NCBI GenBank assembly: GCA_021734725.1
Contig: JAIPIM010000081.1
Location: forward strand, 1 to 13,197
Length of the DNA stretch: 13,197 nucleotides
Reading direction: 5' to 3'
Origin: Minisyncoccota bacterium
Lineage (GTDB): Bacteria > Verrucomicrobiota > Lentisphaeria > Oligosphaerales > MVZH01
Below the pieces are notes generated by a model. The model searched no databases and had not been told where the DNA came from. It saw nothing but the letters and a program-made list of their open reading frames with translations. Position 1 is the first letter of the stretch; each line of letters opens with the position of its first letter. The translations under genes and the position numbers were made by a program. This document shows positions 6,999 to 13,197 of this stretch, piece by piece.

Positions 6999-7712
6999 AT
7001 GAACCCAAAACACACGCTGGTTGCATACACGAAACCGTATGGACAGACAACCGCCGCAGTCAGAAAACACTCGCCTCGCGCATTATTCACGCTGATCGAA
7101 CTGCTGGTCGTGATCGCTATCATCGCCCTTTTGGCAAGCATGCTCCTGCCTGCCTTGCGAAGCGCACGCGACAAAGGAAAACAGATCGTGTGCGCAAACA
7201 ATTTCAAGCAGATATCCATCGTGCAAAATTTTTACCTGAACGATACGGGATGGTATCCGCCCAGCGTCATCCGACAAGACGCAACCCATGAAATCCCCTG
7301 GTGCTACACATTGCACTGGGCTGGCTACAATCCCCCCTTCACACGGACAATAAGGGATAAGATCGACACCTGTCCGCAGCAACGTTTCCACACAACCTAT
7401 CCGCCAAACGCGAAAGGACACGGCTTTTACTCGGATTACGTGGCCAACAATTACGATAACCCCGACGGCAAACACAGCCGCCAGACATGGTGGGACGGCG
7501 TTGACTGGACCGGCACGCAAAGCATCGAAAAACCAAGCACATCCATCAGCCTGACGGAAGGCACACGGTGGGCACAGTACAAAGTGCATTGGGATAACGG
7601 CGCACTGCATACAGAAAGAATCATGCACGGCGGCGGCGCCAATTACCTGTTCTGGGATGGACACGTCAGGTGGTATAAACCGAAATCGAGCGCCCCGTAT
7701 TACGAAGAATAA
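6999..7712 (+). CDS. Type II secretion/type IV pilin-like pseudopilin with H-X9-DG motif
   Basis: At 237 residues this has a prepilin N-terminus: basic leader, then FTLIELLVVIAII from residue 30 and a hydrophobic helix to about 50. Glu34 is the family's Glu+5. The usual glycine before the cleavage point is leucine (RAL|FTLIE). After the helix comes the CANNFKQI segment (Cys65) and DTGWYPP, common in the DUF1559/GspG-like proteins expanded in Lentisphaerota and Planctomycetes. The C-terminus has the exact H-X9-DG motif: His210, nine residues, Asp220-Gly221. These proteins are expected to anchor in the inner membrane and join pilus-like assemblies. Their individual tasks are unknown. I chose the ATG at 6999 because GGGAG at 6985-6989 lies 9 bases upstream. 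The open frame extends back to 6780, but that part overlaps the LamG gene and is a shadow. Confidence 0.88.
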   Translation: MNPKHTLVAYTKPYGQTTAAVRKHSPRALFTLIELLVVIAIIALLASMLLPALRSARDKGKQIVCANNFKQISIVQNFYLNDTGWYPPSVIRQDATHEIPWCYTLHWAGYNPPFTRTIRDKIDTCPQQRFHTTYPPNAKGHGFYSDYVANNYDNPDGKHSRQTWWDGVDWTGTQSIEKPSTSISLTEGTRWAQYKVHWDNGALHTERIMHGGGANYLFWDGHVRWYKPKSSAPYYEE

Positions 7713-7754
7713 GTAAAAAAAAACACGCCCATCTTCCTGAAAACGGAAATCATC

Positions 7755-9872
7755 GTGAACAGAACAGACAACATACGTCGACACAATCTATACAGACGCA
7801 GTCCCTCTTCCGAATGGCGGGAAGGGATCCCTTGTGGGAACGGGCACGAGGGCGTCATGGGATTCGGAACCGCCGACAAACTTCTGCTTTCTCTGGATCG
7901 CGCCGACCTCTGGTATCGCGGGAACCGGGAAAAGCCGCACCGCATCAATGCAGGCAGCCTGGTACTGCCGTCCTCAGGGGACCGCTTCGAGGAGGGACTG
8001 GACATTTTTCGGGCATGCGCGTTTCGTGATACCGGTGCGTATCGCTACGAGTGGTTCGTCCATGCAACACGCAGACTCATCTGTGTCTCGGTGGAAACGG
8101 TTCATCAAGCCGATTCCTTCCCCTTAAGCTGGGAGGAACCTGAACTGTGGGGCGTCAGAGATTCCGACGGTCAAAAGTATGCGATGAACTTCAAGCCGGG
8201 GACAAACAGTGGTTTGTCGAGCCCCTATGCCGGACATATCGAATCGAGGTTTTTTCTCGAAGGAACAGCCGGCGTCATTGAATACGCTGTCGAAGATACG
8301 CTGCATTTTCGCATCCGCGTGCTTGCGGTCGCCTCCGATGGATTGCTGGGCCTCAGACCGGCACGGAAAGGTTTCCAGCTGGAAAAGCACGGTGGACGCT
8401 TCACCCTGCTCGTTTCCATTGACACCACCGCCGCCGATCTGGACCATGTCATTCCAGACCCTGCACCCGATTATCGGCAACTTCTCGCCGAACACGCCGC
8501 ATGGTGGGCGGAATACTGGAATGGAGCGTACATCACGGTGAACCATGACGCGGCGGATCGATATTGGCACATGGGACGATACCTGACAGGCTCGTCCATG
8601 CGGGAGGATTCCGTGCCCGTCCCCCTACAAGGCGTGTGGGGCGAACCCTCACCCCCCTGGTGGGGAGCCTACACCTGGGACCTCAATGTGCAGGCATGCT
8701 ACTGGCCCGTCGGCCCGGCGGGATCGGCAAATACAATCCTGGCCCTGGCAAGGTGGGTGAACAGACATCTGGACGTGTTCAATGATAACGCCCGGAGAAT
8801 GTATGGAACGGACGGCCTGCTACTGTCTCTGAATACTGGACTTGACGGACATCCGCTGACTCCGCTCACCGGGAAGATCAGTCCGTCTTACGGCTCCTGG
8901 GTATGCCAAACCCTCTGGGAGTATTACCGGTATACGGGTTCGCGCGATTATCTGTTACATGAGTGCCTCCCGCCGTTCAAAGCGCACATGCAAACACTGA
9001 GAACAGCGTGGCAAAAATCACACACCGGCACCTACTCGCTGGCTGTTTCCGAGTCGCCTGAACTGGGCATGCTGAACACACCGGAAACACCGTGCCGTAA
9101 TTCAGCCTACGACATCGCATTTTCACGGTTTCTGGCATCGTGCTGGTTGGAAATGTCCAGGAAGCTGGGCCTTACGCACTCCGATCTTGACGAATTTGCG
9201 CAAGATTTTCTGACGCATGCACCGGCATATCCGGTATCGCAAGTGACCGTGCGCAATTATTTTTGGCCGGAAGATGTCTCGGTACCCGACTATTTCGTCG
9301 AATGGGAGGGACTGGAGACGGAAATGTCGCATCGCCATCTGTCGCACCTGGTCAACGTGTACCCCCTCGGCGAGTTGTCCTCAATGTCGGATCCAGTGAG
9401 TATCCAAAGGCTGAAAAATTCCATGCAGAGACTGCAGGCGCGCGGCTTCGGGAACTGGGAGCCCTACAGCTTTGCGTGGGCGTCAATTCTGAACAGCAGA
9501 ATCGGCTGGCGACCGCGCTACAGCATGACCATGCTCGAGATCATGAACAGCTACATGACGGTCCCCTTCAATGGCCTTCCACTGAACGACGATTGTTTTG
9601 AACTCGGCCTCTTCAATCAAACCGGTCCGTACGGTCCCGGACACCTGGGCGCGTTCACCCTGGAATCGGCACTGATCCCCATGGCCGCCGTTCAGGAGGC
9701 CGTGGTCCACACGATCGACAACCATACTCGCTACGGGACCGGCCTGACACCGGACCTGGAGGCTGAATTCCATGACATCCATCTGCCCGGAAACCGACGG
9801 ACATCCGGTACCATAAAACAAGGAAACGTTGAACTCGAACCCGCCGAAACATACATGCTCGAAACGAGGTGA
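7755..9872 (+). CDS. GH95-like glycoside hydrolase (alpha-L-fucosidase/galactosidase clan)
   Basis: Its 705 residues show GH95 architecture. An N-terminal beta-domain has EGIPCGNGHEGVMGFG and SLDRADLWYRGN. An (alpha/alpha)6 catalytic region has LQGVWGEPSPPWWGAYTWDL, then NVQACYWP (Asp309-Leu-Asn311), then VSESPELG (Glu436), then HRHLSHLVNVYP (526-537). In B. bifidum AfcA, Asn421, Asn423, Glu566 and Asp766 do catalysis. Here Asn311 and Glu436 appear to match Asn423 and Glu566. The Asn421 position is Asp309, and the region expected to hold Asp766 reads LFNQTGPYGPG (619-629). The specificity may therefore differ. No signal peptide is visible, so the enzyme is probably cytoplasmic, unlike its exported neighbours. 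The start is a GTG with GGA at 7745-7747; no ATG suits the conserved N-terminus. It follows the pseudopilin after 42 bases. Confidence 0.8.
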   Translation: MNRTDNIRRHNLYRRSPSSEWREGIPCGNGHEGVMGFGTADKLLLSLDRADLWYRGNREKPHRINAGSLVLPSSGDRFEEGLDIFRACAFRDTGAYRYEWFVHATRRLICVSVETVHQADSFPLSWEEPELWGVRDSDGQKYAMNFKPGTNSGLSSPYAGHIESRFFLEGTAGVIEYAVEDTLHFRIRVLAVASDGLLGLRPARKGFQLEKHGGRFTLLVSIDTTAADLDHVIPDPAPDYRQLLAEHAAWWAEYWNGAYITVNHDAADRYWHMGRYLTGSSMREDSVPVPLQGVWGEPSPPWWGAYTWDLNVQACYWPVGPAGSANTILALARWVNRHLDVFNDNARRMYGTDGLLLSLNTGLDGHPLTPLTGKISPSYGSWVCQTLWEYYRYTGSRDYLLHECLPPFKAHMQTLRTAWQKSHTGTYSLAVSESPELGMLNTPETPCRNSAYDIAFSRFLASCWLEMSRKLGLTHSDLDEFAQDFLTHAPAYPVSQVTVRNYFWPEDVSVPDYFVEWEGLETEMSHRHLSHLVNVYPLGELSSMSDPVSIQRLKNSMQRLQARGFGNWEPYSFAWASILNSRIGWRPRYSMTMLEIMNSYMTVPFNGLPLNDDCFELGLFNQTGPYGPGHLGAFTLESALIPMAAVQEAVVHTIDNHTRYGTGLTPDLEAEFHDIHLPGNRRTSGTIKQGNVELEPAETYMLETR
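9866..9872 (+). promoter_or_regulatory. Ribosome binding site overlapping the GH95-like stop codon
   Basis: GAGGTGA at 9866-9872 contains the stop codon TGA of the GH95-like gene and lies 5 bases before the ATG at 9878. It decides that start over the GTG at 9869, which overlaps the stop, and implies translational coupling between the two genes. Confidence 0.6.
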
Positions 9873-9877
9873 AACCG

Positions 9878-11422
9878 ATGAGTCATACTCATGCAATGGG
9901 AACTGAATGCAAAAAACTTTTGGGAGGACTGATGGCCCTCTTCGTTCTCGGTACGGCAGGCACCGGAGCACGTGAGGTCTTCGTGGACAATGTCAAGGGC
10001 AATGACGCCTGGGACGGCAGCGAGGGAAAACCATACAAGACCATCCAGCATGCCCTCCTGAAGCTCCGCACATCGGATACTCTGCATTTGACGCCAAACA
10101 AGGTACCCTACAGGGGCCCGGTCTCACTTGACAGACGAAACAACGCGGAACTGGGCGGAACCGCCGAACAACCCATGGTCGTTGACGGTCATGGCGCCGA
10201 AATCACCGGTTTCCGCAGGTTTGAAGCGGATGAGTGGAAGGATGAAGGTAACGGCGTTTTCAGTATGCCGTTCGGCTCCAACGGATGGATGAAACGGCAT
10301 TGGGAAGGGTTCGATCTCGTGTACTTCGACGGTAAACCGGGCACAAGCGTGAGATCGAAGCCGGATCTCGTTCCGTTCGGATACCTCTGGTTCAGCGGGC
10401 GTATGCACCCTAAAAGCGAGGCGGACGTACCGCTGAACACACTCTACATCATGCTGCCGGAGGGACAAACACCCGCGGATGTCGTCGTAGAATCGGGGTC
10501 CGGCGGCACCATGTTTTCCATCAACGCGAATTATGTGACAGTGAAAAACCTGAAGGTCAGTTGGTCGCGGAACGACGGTTTCGGTTCGGCCTTCAGTAAA
10601 GGCCTTGTCTACGAAAATGTCGAGACCTGCTTTAATATGGACCAGGGCATGTCCCATCATTCTTCGATTGTCCACGTGCGTCACTCACATTTTCACGACA
10701 ACGCGGGCTGCGGCATCGTCGATATACGCATGCGAGCCGATGCCCCGGCGCAATCGGTTTATGAACATTGCCTGATCGAAAACGACTCCTATCGCGGCGG
10801 CATCGAATTTCACGACGGCGTGTACACCATGAAAAACTGCATTATCCGAAACAACAAGGGACCGGCAGCCATGGTGACTCATCACATGGACTACCTCCCC
10901 GCTGGAGGTGAAGCGGTTTTCGAAAACTGTTTGTTCATGGACGGAGGGGGGATTTCAGTGACCGGACGAACACGAAATCCGAAAAATCGCCGCAGCGGCG
11001 CCGAATTCATCAACTGCACGTTCTATAAAAACGGGGGGATCGGTATTGGTGTCGATCTTTCGCAAAGCAAGCCGTCAAAAATTGTCAACTGCGCGTTTAT
11101 CGATCCCAAAGGAGTGGTCGCGGTGAAGCAATGGAAGGGGCCCACCAAAAACCTGACGGCGGACTACAACTATTACGGCGGTGGTAGCGTCGTCTTCGGG
11201 GACAAGCGTTACGCCTTCCCCGAAGAGTGGGAAGATCATAAGAAAGCGACGGGGCTCGATACGCATTCGCTGCTGGGCACGGAGACTTTCGAGGATGTGC
11301 CGTACTGCATTCAGCAGTTGCAGAGCAAAGGCAAAGATGGCATGCACATCGGGGCATGCATTGAATGGCGCCCCGAGGACATTACAAAGGAGGTCCGTTC
11401 TGGAGAAAAAACGAGCAGGTAG
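9878..11422 (+). CDS. Secreted right-handed parallel beta-helix protein
   Basis: This 514-residue protein has a signal peptide (KK at 12-13, hydrophobic 14-28, likely cut near GTGA-REVF at 29-34). VFVDNVKGNDAWDGSEGKPY at 34-53, then KTIQHAL, is the DUF1565-type cap that starts many beta-helix proteins. From about 220 it is a series of helix turns with recurring Asn/His-Cys positions: EHC, KNC, ENC, INC and VNC, beginning with NAGCGIVDI near 275. This fold is shared by polysaccharide lyases, sulfated-glycan hydrolases and non-enzymatic binders. I see no family-specific catalytic signature, so the activity is open. Its place next to glycosidases suggests glycan binding or cleavage. The start at 9878 is set by a Shine-Dalgarno overlapping the previous stop. 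An in-frame ATG at 9932 also follows GGGAGGA, but at a very short spacing. Confidence 0.8.
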   Translation: MSHTHAMGTECKKLLGGLMALFVLGTAGTGAREVFVDNVKGNDAWDGSEGKPYKTIQHALLKLRTSDTLHLTPNKVPYRGPVSLDRRNNAELGGTAEQPMVVDGHGAEITGFRRFEADEWKDEGNGVFSMPFGSNGWMKRHWEGFDLVYFDGKPGTSVRSKPDLVPFGYLWFSGRMHPKSEADVPLNTLYIMLPEGQTPADVVVESGSGGTMFSINANYVTVKNLKVSWSRNDGFGSAFSKGLVYENVETCFNMDQGMSHHSSIVHVRHSHFHDNAGCGIVDIRMRADAPAQSVYEHCLIENDSYRGGIEFHDGVYTMKNCIIRNNKGPAAMVTHHMDYLPAGGEAVFENCLFMDGGGISVTGRTRNPKNRRSGAEFINCTFYKNGGIGIGVDLSQSKPSKIVNCAFIDPKGVVAVKQWKGPTKNLTADYNYYGGGSVVFGDKRYAFPEEWEDHKKATGLDTHSLLGTETFEDVPYCIQQLQSKGKDGMHIGACIEWRPEDITKEVRSGEKTSR

Positions 11423-11433
11423 AAAAACACGTG

Positions 11434-11490
11434 AAAGGAGGACGTAACATGGACATGCGCAACGGAAACCAACCAAGAGGAGTAACCGCA
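11434..11490 (+). promoter_or_regulatory. Two strong Shine-Dalgarno sites for one reading frame
   Basis: AAAGGAGG (11434-11441) lies 7 bases before ATG 11449, and AGAGGAG (11476-11482) lies 8 bases before ATG 11491. The two ATGs are 42 bases apart in the same frame. Both sites are strong, so either or both starts may be used. Only the second start gives a standard-length signal peptide. Confidence 0.65.
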
Positions 11491-13197
11491 ATGAAGGCAA
11501 CGAAAGTATTGACGCGTGTAACGCTGGCAATGGCACTGGCAATGGCAACCATGGCGGGGGCCGCGACACGGTATTGGAGCACGGGCGACGGTACGTGGAA
11601 CGATACGCCCGCGGATCCGGGCAACTGGGATACGGCAAATGTGGTTCCGGTGGACGAAGACAGCGTGGTCGTCAACCGCGCGGACGGCGCCACGGTATCC
11701 TTCGAATCCACGAACTTCGACGATACCGGGGAAAACCTGGTCGACCTGACGCTGGGCGGCAATGGCGGCGCCAGCAAGCTGGTGGTCGGCACGGACGGCG
11801 GTGATCCCGCTGTGCCGTATGTCCTGCAATTCTCCAATGCCCTCACGATAGATGACGGCGGTACGTTGGAAGTTACCGGAGGACAAGTGGCCGACACGGG
11901 GTCGGGTAACCGATATGTGTACATCAACGATGGGGGCAGCCTGAAAGTCACCAGTGGCTCTCTCAACCTGCAAACGAACACCGGTATACGACTTGCCTGG
12001 TCGACGGACCATAACGCCTCCCTGGAAGTAAGTGGCACGGGTAAAATCACGGCGGCCGCGGAAAATGGCAATAACTTCTATGCGTACAACGGCAACAGCA
12101 CGCTGACAATAGCGGACAGCGGAGAACTGCAGTTCTCAAAAGGAATTTATGTCGGCACCATCAATTTTGGCGCACAATATGGTGGAGGAACTCACGACTG
12201 GACGATCAGCGGGGGCATCCTCAAGAGTCTGTACCCGCAGAATTCGGAGGCCTTTTTCGGCAACACCAGCAACAACGGAACGGTAAGCATTAACCAGTCC
12301 GGCGGAATAGTTACGCTGGGGATCAACAGGTTCAGAGAAAACGCCACATTGAATCTTTCAGGTGGAGAATGGAGACCTGGTAATTTTTACCTGGACGGTG
12401 GACAAGTCATTCAGTCGGGTGGCACACTAAGTACAGGAGGCGTGGTAGCGGTTGACGATAGCGGTACATACACCTCAGAAGGCGGCACCGTTCGCTTACG
12501 ATATTTTACCGTGGCCGACGGACAATTGAGTCTGGATGAGAACACCACGCTGATACTCAATAATGCCGGAACGGGCAAGGTTATCACGATCGGCGAAACG
12601 TCGGGCAGCGGAACCGGGACATTTGAAATGAAAGGCTTCGATACCATCACGGCCGACGTGACGAACTGGGGTGCCCACGCCGGAGTAAAAGTCAATCAAA
12701 CCGGCGTGATTCGCGGAAACGGCTATTTCTGGGGGTCCTGGGCGGACATCGACATGAACGGTCGCGTAGTCGCCGATGGTTACGGCAATGAGGAAACGCT
12801 GCGACTTAATTTTGGTGTCACCAACACAGTCGACAACACCACCGACAAAGGCTGGTACGCAGTCAACGGCGGCAAGTTGCTTTTACCGGATATCACGGTA
12901 GCGGCGGGCGACAGCCAACGCAACTGGGGCGAACCGGACACCGACACAACCATCGACATGATCAACAGCTTGCGCATGGAATTCACCGACGTCGGAACAA
13001 GCGGTCCCCTGACCATTTCACTGCTGGCACCCGACCGCTCCGATGTGCCGACCGCACCGGCCGCGTTGCGGGGAGGCCCGGTGATCGGGGTGTGGGATAT
13101 CGCGGACAACGGAAGCTTCGATTTCGGCGGCGGTTCGGTCGACCTCACCTTCCGTTATGACAACAGCCTCTATTCTCTCAACAAACCCAATCCGCTG
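11449..13197 (+). CDS. Large secreted repetitive beta-strand surface protein, 3' end outside window
   Basis: The frame is open from 11449 (or 11491) to the last base, giving 583 (or 569) residues with no stop. From 11491 the protein begins MKATKVLTRV, then an alanine/methionine-rich core and GAA, a typical signal peptide. RYWSTGDGTWNDTPADPGNW follows. This W-G-x-W-x-N-W opening is common in secreted autotransporter-like and PEP-CTERM-type proteins of these phyla. The remainder is Gly/Thr/Asn-rich, with about ten imperfect units such as GGTLEVTGGQ, GGSLKVTSGS, NSTLTIADSG and ENATLNLSGG, as in beta-solenoid surface proteins. No catalytic motif is visible. A C-terminal anchor or beta-barrel, if present, lies beyond the window. 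A surface adhesin or scaffold role is inferred. It sits 26 bases after the beta-helix gene, with its first ribosome site in that gap. Confidence 0.82.
   Translation, partial: MDMRNGNQPRGVTAMKATKVLTRVTLAMALAMATMAGAATRYWSTGDGTWNDTPADPGNWDTANVVPVDEDSVVVNRADGATVSFESTNFDDTGENLVDLTLGGNGGASKLVVGTDGGDPAVPYVLQFSNALTIDDGGTLEVTGGQVADTGSGNRYVYINDGGSLKVTSGSLNLQTNTGIRLAWSTDHNASLEVSGTGKITAAAENGNNFYAYNGNSTLTIADSGELQFSKGIYVGTINFGAQYGGGTHDWTISGGILKSLYPQNSEAFFGNTSNNGTVSINQSGGIVTLGINRFRENATLNLSGGEWRPGNFYLDGGQVIQSGGTLSTGGVVAVDDSGTYTSEGGTVRLRYFTVADGQLSLDENTTLILNNAGTGKVITIGETSGSGTGTFEMKGFDTITADVTNWGAHAGVKVNQTGVIRGNGYFWGSWADIDMNGRVVADGYGNEETLRLNFGVTNTVDNTTDKGWYAVNGGKLLLPDITVAAGDSQRNWGEPDTDTTIDMINSLRMEFTDVGTSGPLTISLLAPDRSDVPTAPAALRGGPVIGVWDIADNGSFDFGGGSVDLTFRYDNSLYSLNKPNPL

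Noticed and set aside
7715..7723. Run of nine A bases after the pseudopilin stop as a terminator or slippage site
   Set aside because: On the + strand it is an A tract without a preceding hairpin. It lies outside a coding frame, so neither role is supported.
11311..12071. Overlapping minus-strand frames (about 230 codons each) across the beta-helix/surface protein junction
   Set aside because: They cover two good + strand genes and their ribosome sites, and show no domain, signal peptide or upstream signals of their own.

Overview
The window reads as a bacterial chromosome segment from the Planctomycetes-Verrucomicrobia-Lentisphaerae group. It is most likely a Lentisphaerota (Victivallis-like) or Kiritimatiellota genome. 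The evidence is the H-X9-DG pseudopilin with an FTLIELLVVIAIIALLAS-type N-terminus, the secreted CBM9-like/DUF6067-type glycosidase, the free-standing LamG-like protein and the large repetitive beta-strand surface protein. All convincing genes lie on the + strand. The taxonomic placement is inference from gene content and was not tested by a search.

Bases 1-462 are AT-rich, with a terminator-like hairpin and a long inverted repeat but no convincing gene. A possible promoter (339-366) precedes two housekeeping-type genes: a CpXC-domain protein (463-1158) and aroA, EPSP synthase of the shikimate pathway (1205-2482). A 344-base gap (2483-2826) follows. It holds CA-rich tracts, two copies of a palindromic CGCGGG-N8-CCCGCG element resembling REP sequences, a second small hairpin and a TTGACA promoter candidate.

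From 2827 to the window end, six genes are packed head to tail with gaps of only 4-42 bases and no visible internal terminator, so they are probably one transcription unit. In order they are: a 1113-residue secreted multidomain protein (CBM9-like plus DUF6067/GH123-like plus beta-sandwich); a secreted LamG-like lectin domain protein; a type II secretion/type IV pilus-like pseudopilin with an H-X9-DG C-terminal motif; a GH95-like (alpha-L-fucosidase/alpha-L-galactosidase clan) glycosidase without a signal peptide; a secreted right-handed beta-helix protein; and the first 569 or more residues of a large secreted repetitive beta-strand protein that runs off the end.

The set looks like a compact glycan-capture and degradation locus. 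Exported proteins would bind and cut a polysaccharide or glycoconjugate, and the GH95-like enzyme would finish the products inside the cell. It differs from Bacteroidetes PULs because the window shows no SusC/SusD pair, sulfatase, transporter or regulator. A pseudopilin and a lectin-like protein occupy the middle of the operon instead. The substrate cannot be read from the sequence; fucose- or galactose-containing glycans are a guess from GH95.
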